Made by a program: the position numbers and the translations under genes
Notes under the pieces: model-generated
Told to the model about the DNA's origin: nothing
Databases searched by the model: none
The model's input: the letters and a program-made list of their open reading frames with translations, nothing else
In this document: positions 1 through 6,838 of the stretch, piece after piece
How the letters are laid out: each line of letters opens with the position of its first letter
Position numbering within the stretch: the stretch's first letter is position 1
Source of the DNA: Bacteroidota bacterium
GTDB taxonomy: Bacteria; Bacteroidota; Bacteroidia; B-17B0; Aurantibacillaceae
Assembly (NCBI GenBank): GCA_023433205.1
Contig: JAEZDS010000063.1
Span: 1 to 7,407, forward strand
Reading direction: 5' to 3'
Length of the DNA: 7,407 nt

Positions 1-2228
1 TCTATACTGTGAACTTTACAAACGCAATGGGATGCGGTCTCACTCAAACCATCATGCTTTCAGTCACACCGGTTTATATTGCCGGATCGGGCTTCGACAA
101 CACCTGTATAAACGGAAGCAGTGGTTCAGCAACTATCGCTGCTGTAGGTAGTAGCACCGGTTTTTTGTATACCTGGTATGATCAGTTTAATTCTATTGTC
201 AGCACCAACTCAACAATAACTAATGTTGCTCAGGGAAGTTATACTGCAATTGTCACAGCGGCAGGCTCTTTCAGCAGCAGCTGCGGATCAGATTCAGTGA
301 TCATTTCAATTGGTTCGGCACCTAACCACACCACCAACATATTTGTTCCTTACTGCAGTGGCCAACCCAAAACAATAATAGCCGGAAGCGGGACAAACTA
401 TAAATGGTATAATAACAATACTCTTTTGCCTTCTTCCACCACTCAATCACTTCTTGTTAATTCGCCTTCCTCAGGGGCTAGTTATTGGGCAAGCTACACC
501 AGTACACAAGGTTGTAAAGACTCTGTCAGACATACGCTGGTACCAACCGCGCCCGGAACCATCTCCCTGATTAATCAATTATCCTGCGCGGGCACAACTA
601 CCGGTTCGGCTATTGTAAATATTACGCCCTCCTGGTTTAATAGTACTGTAAAGACTTATACGCTGATGGCATCTGCCAGCTCAAACAGCACAACTGGCAG
701 TAGTCAGTCATCCTTTACATTTACAAACCTTACAGCGGGAGAAGCGTATACCGTGGTGGCGTACGATGGACATTGTTATGAATCGACGACCTTCACTCAA
801 TCGAGCCAACAGCTACCGGAGTTCGAAATAACAGTACCTAAACCAGGTTTGTGTAATGGCGAGGCTACTACCGCGGGAATTACTTTCAGCAATCAGGTAC
901 TCCCAAACTATTACCATTTTAACTGGCAGCCCCTCAGCTGGCTTGTTAACAGCAATCCCTCGTTCCAACATCAGATGGTTTTACCATCCGTTGCATCGGG
1001 CTCACAGGCAACGATCATTTACAGCGTAACAGTCACCCCCACCATCCACCCTTGTCCGGTCACTAAAACAGTTGCAATCACAATCTCCAATCCCGTAACG
1101 CCTACAATTACAAGTGTAATTCCGCCTTTGTGCAATCAGGCCGGTCAGTTTACAATTGCAGTTTCGCCCGGCGGAGGCACCTACTTTCATCAGTTGCCAT
1201 TCGCTCCACTATCACAATCTGGAGTACTGACCCCTTCACTGGCCCCGGCTGGCATAAACTCCTTTACCTATATAAACTGGATGAATAATTGCAAGAAGGA
1301 GAGTGCTTCACAATACACCATACTTCCTGTTCCCTTAATAAACATTACCGGAGATACAGCCATTTGTGCCGGAAAAAACACCACTCTTACAGCATCAGGA
1401 GGCGGTAATATTTCCTGGCTGGGATTTGGGAACACTTCAAGTATAGTAGTAAGCCCACCGGCGCCTACGGTATATCTAGCTAGTGCCACTGGCACCAACA
1501 ACTGCATGGCCACCAGGCCTGTAAAAGTGGTGGTAACAAACTATCCCAATCTTACAATTAACGGCACACAAACTATTTGTGCAGGTGCTGCAGCAACTAT
1601 AACTGCAAGCGGCGCCGATCAGTACTTATGGTCCAATAATATTACCGGTGCTATCGCTTCCTTCAGTCCCGTTATAACCACAACTGTTAATGTCAGCGGA
1701 TCAAACAATCCCGGCATGTGTACAAAAACAGGCACCTATGTTATCCAGGTGTATCCAAAGCCAGATCTTTCACTGGTTGCTCCTGACACAGTATGCCAGG
1801 GCCAGACATTTCAGCTAACTGCGGGCGGCGCCACTACTTACCTCTGGGACAACAAAGCTGGTGCGGCATCTTTCCAAACCAGTCTTAAATACGACCATAA
1901 CTTTACACTTGTTGGATATACACAGCACGGATGCAGAGGTGTACTGCAACATAAAGTTAGAGTGGTGACCTGCACAGGAATTTATTCACCACATAATGAT
2001 CTGCCTGTTTCTATTTTTCCAAATCCTGTTAAAGATAATTTAGAAATCTCGCTGCAGCATTCAACATCACTAATTATCCGCAATCAGCTGGGAATAGCTG
2101 TTGCCACCTTCTATCTCGATAAAGGCAAACATCTGCTGTCAACTGATTTTCTTTTTCCGGGCATCTACAATCTCTCGCTTCACACACGCAATAGAGCAGA
2201 TACATACAGGATTATAAAAATTGAGTAA
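1..2228 (+). CDS. Large secreted multi-domain protein with T9SS C-terminal sorting domain (5'-partial)
   Basis: The reading frame is open to the left window edge (codons start at base 3) and stops with TAA at 2226-2228, so this is the C-terminal part of a longer protein. The GTG at 9 is not a credible start; numbering below counts from it. Residues ~33-101, ~192-262 and ~281 onward look like SprB-type repeats (C-x-G, then a G/S/A-rich strand, then a GxxYTxxV strand). Residues ~114-176, ~447-508, ~517-583 and ~588-653 are Ig/PKD-like modules, each opening with a C-x-G motif (YCSG, ICAG, ICAG, VCQG) and carrying a second Cys about 45-55 residues on, which suggests one disulfide per module. Residues ~666-739 form a type A T9SS sorting domain starting at the FPNPVKDNLEIS motif and ending in RIIKIE. 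Expected fate: export by Sec, then T9SS, to the surface or medium. Role is probably adhesin-like, but no catalytic domain is visible and the specific ligand is unknown. Confidence 0.88.
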   Translation, partial: YTVNFTNAMGCGLTQTIMLSVTPVYIAGSGFDNTCINGSSGSATIAAVGSSTGFLYTWYDQFNSIVSTNSTITNVAQGSYTAIVTAAGSFSSSCGSDSVIISIGSAPNHTTNIFVPYCSGQPKTIIAGSGTNYKWYNNNTLLPSSTTQSLLVNSPSSGASYWASYTSTQGCKDSVRHTLVPTAPGTISLINQLSCAGTTTGSAIVNITPSWFNSTVKTYTLMASASSNSTTGSSQSSFTFTNLTAGEAYTVVAYDGHCYESTTFTQSSQQLPEFEITVPKPGLCNGEATTAGITFSNQVLPNYYHFNWQPLSWLVNSNPSFQHQMVLPSVASGSQATIIYSVTVTPTIHPCPVTKTVAITISNPVTPTITSVIPPLCNQAGQFTIAVSPGGGTYFHQLPFAPLSQSGVLTPSLAPAGINSFTYINWMNNCKKESASQYTILPVPLINITGDTAICAGKNTTLTASGGGNISWLGFGNTSSIVVSPPAPTVYLASATGTNNCMATRPVKVVVTNYPNLTINGTQTICAGAAATITASGADQYLWSNNITGAIASFSPVITTTVNVSGSNNPGMCTKTGTYVIQVYPKPDLSLVAPDTVCQGQTFQLTAGGATTYLWDNKAGAASFQTSLKYDHNFTLVGYTQHGCRGVLQHKVRVVTCTGIYSPHNDLPVSIFPNPVKDNLEISLQHSTSLIIRNQLGIAVATFYLDKGKHLLSTDFLFPGIYNLSLHTRNRADTYRIIKIE

Positions 2229-2271
2229 TTGCCTGATTGTTCCATCTTAAAATCCAGATGCCCTGAGCGTG

Positions 2272-2514
2272 TCAGCACAAAGTCTTCCTTTCAATCAGCG
2301 CTACCAGGTCTCCAACATTTTGCAGCGGACTAATTTCTTCGAACGGCAAATCAATTCCAAAGTTTTCTTCAAGCGCCGCTATCAAACGCATGTGATTGAG
2401 AGAATCCCAGTTCCTAATTTCTTGTGCTGTGGTGTAGGGACTGAGATGTAAAGAAAATTCACCGGCGATCTCACTGATAAGCTGCTTTACAATTTCAAAT
2501 GTTGTTGCACTCAT
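2272..2514 (-). CDS. Stand-alone acyl carrier protein (phosphopantetheine-binding), non-housekeeping type
   Basis: An 80-residue protein with the length and four-helix pattern of an acyl carrier protein. The attachment motif is W36-D37-S38-L39-N40-H41; Ser38 would receive 4'-phosphopantetheine from a phosphopantetheinyl transferase. It continues into an ALEENFGIDLPFEEI helix II/loop. The WDSLNH motif resembles discrete carrier proteins of specialised pathways (polyketide, peptide or glycan-decoration clusters) more than the ADSLDT motif of the fatty acid synthase AcpP, so it is probably not the housekeeping carrier. Start ATG is at 2512-2514, stop TGA at 2272-2274. It lies 34 nt downstream of the DAHP synthase/chorismate mutase gene on the same strand, with an AT-rich hairpin between, and converges with the T9SS protein gene 43 nt away. 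It ends in an unusual terminal Cys80. No ketosynthase, ligase or transferase partner lies in the window, so its substrate is unknown. Confidence 0.88.
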   Translation of the reverse strand: MSATTFEIVKQLISEIAGEFSLHLSPYTTAQEIRNWDSLNHMRLIAALEENFGIDLPFEEISPLQNVGDLVALIERKTLC

Positions 2515-2517
2515 TGT

Positions 2518-2543
2518 CTGATAAAAACTGTTTTTTTATTCAG
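2518..2543 (-). promoter_or_regulatory. AT-rich hairpin between DAHP synthase/chorismate mutase and ACP genes
   Basis: The arms CTGATAAAAA (2518-2527) and TTTTTATTCAG (2533-2543) pair over 10 bp with one bulged base and a 5-nt loop. They fill most of the 34-nt gap between the two minus-strand genes, and the structure ends 3 nt before the ACP start codon. It could act as a weak terminator or attenuator, an RNA processing site, or a block on ACP translation start. It is AT-rich, with only two G-C pairs near the base, so it may be only marginally stable. The inverted repeat is seen directly; function is inference. Confidence 0.4.
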
Positions 2544-2548
2544 CGCCT

Positions 2549-3631
2549 CTAGTCCTTGCGGTTCATCACCTCGTTCTGAACCCTGATACTTTCTTCGTGC
2601 AGTAACTGACATAGCTTTTCAATATGCTGGCGCGACAACCCTAGTTTATCGGCCCACTGCCCGCGTGTGCGCAGAATTTCCTGCCAGCGTTCGAGCTGAA
2701 AAATGGTGATGTTATGCTCTTTTTTATAAGCACCAATCTCCTCAATGGCCTGAATTCTTTTTTTGAGCGCGTTCACTATTTCATCATCAATTTCATCAAT
2801 CATGTGCCGCAGCTCTGCAAGTCTGTTGATGGATTCCTGATCGCGGCAGCTTTCTTTCCGCAGAACCAGGCCCTTTATCATTTGCTCGAGATCGGCAGGT
2901 GTTAGTTGCTGTCGTGCGTCGCTTAGAGCGTTTGCCGGATCAAAATGCGATTCGATCATCAACCCCTCCATGCCCAGGTCGAGCGCCTTTTGCGCCACCT
3001 GCGGAATAAGTTCGCGCGAGCCGCAGATATGGCTGGGGTCACAGATGAGCGGCAATCCCGGAAAAATTGTCCTTAACTCTATAGGCAACTGCCACAGGGG
3101 TTTGTTGCGGTACTTTGTTTTGCCATAAAAATAGAAACCGCGGTGAACTGCCGCCAGCTGCGTGATGCCGCTGTTGTAAATCCGTTCAATAGCCCCTATC
3201 CACAACTGCAGGTCGGCATGTACAGGGTTTTTTATCAGAACAGGCACCTTCACACCTTTCAGGGCATCGGCTATTTCCTGAACGTTAAAGGGATTTCCAG
3301 TCGTTCTGGCGCCTATCCATAATACATCAATGCCGTATGTAAGCGCCAGCTCGGTATGGTGGGCATTTGCAACTTCCACCGCAACCTTAATGCCCGTATC
3401 TCCGCGCAGTTCCTTTAGCCAGCGCAAAGCCTCCTCTCCTTTGCCTTCAAAGGCGTTGGGACGCGTTCTTGGTTTCCACACGCCGGCCCTAAGTAAAGAA
3501 ACCACACCTGTACTCTGAAGCTGCAGGGCAGTGGTGCGCAGCTGCCCGTAACTTTCGGCGCCGCAGGGTCCGGCTATAAGAAAAGGCTGTGCTGCGGGGG
3601 TGATCCAGGTATGGAGTGGTGCTATCCGCAT
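2549..3631 (-). CDS. aroF: Bifunctional 3-deoxy-7-phosphoheptulonate synthase / chorismate mutase (type II)
   Basis: A cytoplasmic 360-residue enzyme joining the first step of the shikimate pathway (phosphoenolpyruvate plus erythrose 4-phosphate to DAHP) to the first step of the Phe/Tyr branch (chorismate to prephenate). In numbering from the chosen ATG, residues ~1-245 are a class I-beta (KDSA-like) DAHP synthase barrel: AGPCGAES (~20-26), KPRTRPNAFEGKG (~53-65), ICDPSHICGSREL (~196-208) and EGLMIESH (~222-229). Residues ~270-358 are an AroQ-type chorismate mutase helix bundle with R-x2-IDEIDDEI, ALKKR, GAYKKE and a final HEESIRVQNE helix. The domain order and 360-residue length fit the usual Bacteroidota fusion, in which the mutase domain typically also gives feedback control. 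The frame stays open upstream to a GTG at 3676, but the ATG at 3629-3631 gives the expected start MRIAPLHTWI. The usual GPCSAE motif reads GPCGAE here. It is likely co-transcribed with the downstream ACP gene. Confidence 0.95.
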   Translation of the reverse strand: MRIAPLHTWITPAAQPFLIAGPCGAESYGQLRTTALQLQSTGVVSLLRAGVWKPRTRPNAFEGKGEEALRWLKELRGDTGIKVAVEVANAHHTELALTYGIDVLWIGARTTGNPFNVQEIADALKGVKVPVLIKNPVHADLQLWIGAIERIYNSGITQLAAVHRGFYFYGKTKYRNKPLWQLPIELRTIFPGLPLICDPSHICGSRELIPQVAQKALDLGMEGLMIESHFDPANALSDARQQLTPADLEQMIKGLVLRKESCRDQESINRLAELRHMIDEIDDEIVNALKKRIQAIEEIGAYKKEHNITIFQLERWQEILRTRGQWADKLGLSRQHIEKLCQLLHEESIRVQNEVMNRKD

Positions 3632-3640
3632 AAAGACAGG

Positions 3641-3648
3641 CGAAATTA
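3641..3648 (-). promoter_or_regulatory. Possible -7 promoter element for DAHP synthase gene (one mismatch)
   Basis: On the minus strand this reads TAATTTCG, matching five of six fixed positions of the Bacteroidota -7 consensus TAnnTTTG, 9 nt before the ATG at 3631. No clear -33 TTG is seen upstream. It would lie back to back with the stronger box at 3685-3692. Weak call. Confidence 0.25.
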
Positions 3649-3684
3649 CCGCTTTTAAGGTAGGTTTAAAAGCCACATAAGTAT

Positions 3685-3692
3685 TAACTTTG
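3685..3692 (+). promoter_or_regulatory. Bacteroidota -7 promoter element (TAnnTTTG) for the small Cys/Lys-rich gene
   Basis: TAACTTTG matches all six fixed bases of the TAnnTTTG consensus. It ends 4 nt before an ATG at 3697, so transcription would begin at or just past that ATG, giving either a nearly leaderless message or use of the in-frame ATG at 3733 after a short leader. The -33 region is only TTTA-like, so the match rests on the -7 box and its position in the 65-nt divergent gap. Confidence 0.5.
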
Positions 3693-3696
3693 TTTC

Positions 3697-3843
3697 ATGG
3701 ACCAGCAGAAATCGCCCAGGCGGTTATTCTTTATGAACGCATGCCCTTTGACTGTTTACAGCGATTGTTGTAAAAAGAAAAAGGACTGCTGCAAAAAATT
3801 CAAAAAAGGCGATCGCTGTAAGAAGTGTCCGGGCAGAAAGTAA
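3697..3843 (+). CDS. Small Cys/Lys-rich protein, unknown function
   Basis: This is an open frame of 48 residues from ATG 3697 to TAA 3841-3843. It has 7 Cys and 12 Lys; the C-terminal half shows CC-x5-CC-x8-C-x2-C between residues 24 and 44 and ends CKKCPGRK. Such spacing could bind a metal (zinc, copper or an iron-sulfur cluster), and the strong positive charge could bind nucleic acid or an acidic partner; both ideas are inference. There is no signal peptide or membrane segment. An in-frame ATG at 3733 would give a 36-residue form that keeps every Cys, and fits better if transcription starts near 3697. A consensus TAnnTTTG box lies just upstream. The gene is divergent from the DAHP synthase and stops 2 nt before the convergent sirtuin stop. 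I have a vague memory of similar short CCKK...CKKCP proteins in Bacteroidota genomes but cannot confirm a family here. Confidence 0.6.
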   Translation: MDQQKSPRRLFFMNACPLTVYSDCCKKKKDCCKKFKKGDRCKKCPGRK

Positions 3844-3845
3844 AC

Positions 3846-4541
3846 CTACACTGCCTTTAAAAGATCATTTTTTAATTCTTCAACACCCTGTACAGCAGTT
3901 TTCCTGATGTGTTTTAATTGTTTGACGTACTCAAGCTGAAACTCAGAAGGATCAACAAGCCAGGTTGGAACATGCGGAGGCACAAAGTTCAGCAATCCCG
4001 CAGCGGGATACACATTCAGAGAAGTGCCTATTACCACAAAAAGTTCAGCTTTTTCGGTGAGCGGAATGGCCCTTTCCATTTCTTGCACCAGTTCTCCAAA
4101 CCATACAATGTGTGGTCTCAGCTGTGATCCTTTTTCACAACGCATGCCCATTTTAAGTTCCCAGGTTTTAAGCGGATAAACCAGATGCGGATCGATACTA
4201 CTTCTTGCTTTCATGATCTCCCCGTGCAGGTGAAGCACCTTTTTGCTGCCAGCCCTTTCATGCAGATCGTCAACATTCTGGGTAATAACCTGCACATCGA
4301 ACTTTTTCTGCAATTCTGCAATCAGAAGATGAGCGGCATTGGGTTTGGCCTGCATCACCTGCCTGCGCCGCTGGTTATAGAAGTCCAGTACCATCTCGCG
4401 GTTCTTTAGCCAGGCTTCGTATGTGGCCACGTCCTCAACCCTGTGCTCTTCCCACAAGCCGCCGGAATCACGAAAAGTGCGAATGCCACTCTCGGCACTG
4501 ATGCCTGCGCCCGTAAAAATTACCAGCCGCTTCTTCGCCAT
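3846..4541 (-). CDS. cobB: NAD-dependent protein deacylase, CobB-type class III sirtuin
   Basis: A 231-residue cytoplasmic sirtuin that removes acyl groups from protein lysines, using NAD+ and yielding nicotinamide and O-acyl-ADP-ribose. Visible motifs are the NAD-binding GAGISAESGIRTFRD (11-25), TQNVDDLHERAG (87-98), catalytic His106 in LHLHGE, LRPHIVWFGE (141-150) and the ribose-binding IGTSLNVYPA (171-180). Tyr55 and Arg58 (FYNQRR) match the Y-x-x-R pair that lets class III sirtuins accept succinyl- or malonyl-lysine, so desuccinylase activity is likely alongside deacetylation. The zinc-ribbon segment (about 108-140) has a single Cys135 in place of the usual four Cys, so structural zinc is probably absent; the core motifs are intact, so activity is still expected. 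Its ATG comes 1 nt after the stop codon of the upstream peptidase gene, which suggests co-transcription and translational coupling. Confidence 0.95.
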   Translation of the reverse strand: MAKKRLVIFTGAGISAESGIRTFRDSGGLWEEHRVEDVATYEAWLKNREMVLDFYNQRRRQVMQAKPNAAHLLIAELQKKFDVQVITQNVDDLHERAGSKKVLHLHGEIMKARSSIDPHLVYPLKTWELKMGMRCEKGSQLRPHIVWFGELVQEMERAIPLTEKAELFVVIGTSLNVYPAAGLLNFVPPHVPTWLVDPSEFQLEYVKQLKHIRKTAVQGVEELKNDLLKAV

Positions 4542-4542
4542 T

Positions 4543-6720
4543 TTACAGATTTTCTTTTACAAACCTGAATATTTTGCTGTAAACGTGCAGCCTGGTGGCC
4601 CCCCCACTTATGCCGTGGTTTTTGTTAGGATACAGCATAAATTCAAAGGGAATGTTATGCTGCACCATTGCATTCGCCATCTCCATAGTGTTCTGCATGT
4701 GTACATTATCGTCGGCGCTGCCATGTATGAGCAGAAATTTACCCTTTATGCCCTTCACAAAATTCACCGGGGAATTCTCTTCATACCCGCTTTTGTTGTC
4801 GGCTGGCTTACGCATAAACCTTTCTGTGTAAATGTTGTCGTAATATTTCCAGTTGGTAACAGGCGCCACTGCAACAGCTGCTTTAAATATGTCAGACGCC
4901 TTACTGATCAGCAGTGAAGCCATATAACCGCCGTAACTCCATCCCATAAATCCTATCCTGTTCTTGTCAACATAATTCAGCTTTGCCAGTTCTTTCGCTA
5001 CAGAAACCTGATCTTCTGTTTCAAGTTTACCCAGCTGCAGATAGGTGGCATGTTTAAAATCTCGGCCTCTTCCCATGGTTCCACGGCCATCTGTACAAAC
5101 CACCATATAGCCCTCCTGATTGAGATAAGCGTGCCAGAAATAATCAAATGCCGTCCAGCCGTTGTTTACCAGGTTGCTGCCCGGACCATTATAAGCATAC
5201 ATATACACCGGGTACTTCTTTGTTGAGTCGAAATTCTGCGGGTACATCACATAAGCGTTGAGCGGGGTGCCATCAGCGCCCTTAAACGTAGTGAATTTTT
5301 TTTCGCCGATATTAAGCGCCTTTACCCTGTTGCGGAGTTCAGTGTTATCCTGAAGCACCTTAATCAGCTTCCCGTTAATGCTGTGTAATTCATAAACAGG
5401 AGGCGTATTGGCATTACTCCAGGTTGAAACATAAAACTGGTAGCCATTGGTGAATTCAAAGCTGTTCAGTCCCTCTTTTTCTGACAGTCTTTTCTTTTTC
5501 TTCCCATCAAGCTGCACGCTGTACACATCACGGTTAATTGCGCCGCGTTCAGTGGAAACATAGTACAGGGTGTTGGTTTTTTCATTGTATCCTTCAAATG
5601 ACATCACATCCCAGGAACCCTTTGTGATCTGGTTTATCAGTTTTCCATTAAGGTCAAAATAGTAAAGGTGATTAAACCCATCAGCTTCACTTGAGATGAT
5701 AAATCCTTTGTTCCCCACAAAAACCAGGTCGTCGCTTACATCCACATAGGTCTTGCTTTCGTTGGTATGAACAACTCTGCTTTTCCCCGTTCTAACATCG
5801 GCAAACAGGTATTCAAGCTTGTTCTGCAGCCTGTTGAGCCGCTGAACACATAACACTGCCGGGTCATTCGTAAAACTGATCCTTGGTATATAAATATCAT
5901 TCTCGGTGCCGGTGTCGATAGTGACCATCTGGCCTGTGTGGCTATCATACACGTTCACAGAAACTATAGAGTTATCTTCTCCAGCCTTAGGATATTTAAA
6001 GGTGTATTTATCCGGATAAAGGTTACCATTGTAATAATCAAGCGTAAACTCTTTTACCCCTTCTTCAACAAACCTGCAAAAGGCCAGATACCTTCCATCG
6101 CTGCTCCAGTCGAAATAATCAGCCTTTGAAAATTCCTCCTCATACACCCAGTCGGCCCAGCCATTTTTGATCTTGTTGTGCTCCCCATCACTTGTTACGG
6201 CCTTTTCGGTTCCTGTGCCGAGATCGTATATGTAAAGATTATTGTTTCGTACACAGGCCACTTTACTGCCATCAGCAGTAAATTTGGGAAACATCTGTTT
6301 TTCGCTCTCGTGCAGGCGGGTTATTTTTTTTGTTGCGATATCATACACATAATAAAACGCAGCCGGCGACCTGCGGTAGATATATTGCTGCTGATCATGT
6401 AATAATAATTTTTCCTCGTTCGGGGAAAAGGCATAAGAATGTATGTCGAGCGTTTTTTTGTTCTCGTAGATCAAACTGCCGCCGCTAACTATCATCCCCA
6501 GTTCTTTGCCGCTTTTCATGTCGTAACGCATAAGGCTTTCATCACCGGTTGACTGATCAACGCCGAAGTCAGCATAACTAACTCCATCTTTTAATACGTT
6601 GAAACCCTGCGCCGACTTAGGATAGTAGCTGTATTTTAACCAAAGATCTTCAAGGGTAATTTTTTGCTGCGACTTAAAAAATAGCGGCAACAGCAGGAAC
6701 AGCGAAATTATTTTTTGCAT
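4543..6720 (-). CDS. dpp4: Dipeptidyl peptidase IV, exported S9B serine peptidase
   Basis: A 725-residue enzyme, close to the length of Porphyromonas DPP IV, that cleaves X-Pro or X-Ala dipeptides from peptide N-termini. Residues 1 to about 17-19 (MQKIISLFLLLPLFF) form a Sec signal peptide with no lipobox Cys, so a periplasmic location is likely. Residues ~50-470 form the DPP IV beta-propeller; the WVYEEE motif (191-196) supplies the double Glu (195/196) that binds the substrate N-terminus, and Arg116 in YRRSPAAFYYVYD fits the third anchoring residue. Residues ~475-725 form the alpha/beta hydrolase: oxyanion Tyr510 in YNGPG, nucleophile Ser595 in GWSYGGY, Asp670 in HGSADDNVH and His702 in NHGISGG. 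All catalytic residues are present. It heads a two-gene unit with cobB, and is divergent from the lipoprotein amidohydrolase across 121 nt. I see no clean TAnnTTTG box upstream of it. Confidence 0.96.
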   Translation of the reverse strand: MQKIISLFLLLPLFFKSQQKITLEDLWLKYSYYPKSAQGFNVLKDGVSYADFGVDQSTGDESLMRYDMKSGKELGMIVSGGSLIYENKKTLDIHSYAFSPNEEKLLLHDQQQYIYRRSPAAFYYVYDIATKKITRLHESEKQMFPKFTADGSKVACVRNNNLYIYDLGTGTEKAVTSDGEHNKIKNGWADWVYEEEFSKADYFDWSSDGRYLAFCRFVEEGVKEFTLDYYNGNLYPDKYTFKYPKAGEDNSIVSVNVYDSHTGQMVTIDTGTENDIYIPRISFTNDPAVLCVQRLNRLQNKLEYLFADVRTGKSRVVHTNESKTYVDVSDDLVFVGNKGFIISSEADGFNHLYYFDLNGKLINQITKGSWDVMSFEGYNEKTNTLYYVSTERGAINRDVYSVQLDGKKKKRLSEKEGLNSFEFTNGYQFYVSTWSNANTPPVYELHSINGKLIKVLQDNTELRNRVKALNIGEKKFTTFKGADGTPLNAYVMYPQNFDSTKKYPVYMYAYNGPGSNLVNNGWTAFDYFWHAYLNQEGYMVVCTDGRGTMGRGRDFKHATYLQLGKLETEDQVSVAKELAKLNYVDKNRIGFMGWSYGGYMASLLISKASDIFKAAVAVAPVTNWKYYDNIYTERFMRKPADNKSGYEENSPVNFVKGIKGKFLLIHGSADDNVHMQNTMEMANAMVQHNIPFEFMLYPNKNHGISGGATRLHVYSKIFRFVKENL

Positions 6721-6830
6721 ATAAATTTTTGAATGGGCTGAATTTAACCATTTTCTCCCCTATTCTCATTCAATTGTGTTCAATTCCCCCCGGCAGGGTG
6801 AGAAAAACATGCGGCGAAGAACAATACTTA

Positions 6831-6838
6831 TATATTTG
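6831..6838 (+). promoter_or_regulatory. Bacteroidota -7 promoter element (TAnnTTTG) for amidohydrolase gene
   Basis: TATATTTG matches all six fixed bases of the consensus and sits 3 nt before the ATG at 6842. No TTG is seen at the expected -33 distance. If used, the transcript would start at or near the initiation codon. It also argues against the in-frame upstream ATG at 6809, which would place this box inside the coding region. Confidence 0.4.

Noticed and set aside
2243..2275. Two small hairpins (CATCT/AGATG with an 8-nt loop; CTGA/TCAG with a 5-nt loop) in the convergent gap after the T9SS gene
   Set aside because: Stems of 4-5 bp without a following T-run are expected by chance; not enough to call a terminator.
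3632..3676. Extended GTG start for the DAHP synthase
   Set aside because: The ATG at 3631 gives the N-terminus and 360-residue length normal for the family; the extension has no conserved feature.
3854..3885. TTAAAA...TTTTAA inverted repeat at the 3' end of cobB as a terminator of the small gene
   Set aside because: It is a short A-T-only stem inside the cobB coding sequence with no convincing T-run after it.
4423..4917. 164-codon plus-strand open frame spanning the cobB/DPP IV junction
   Set aside because: It lies wholly antisense to two well-supported enzymes, shows no family motif, and crosses their junction without regard to either; it is a shadow frame.
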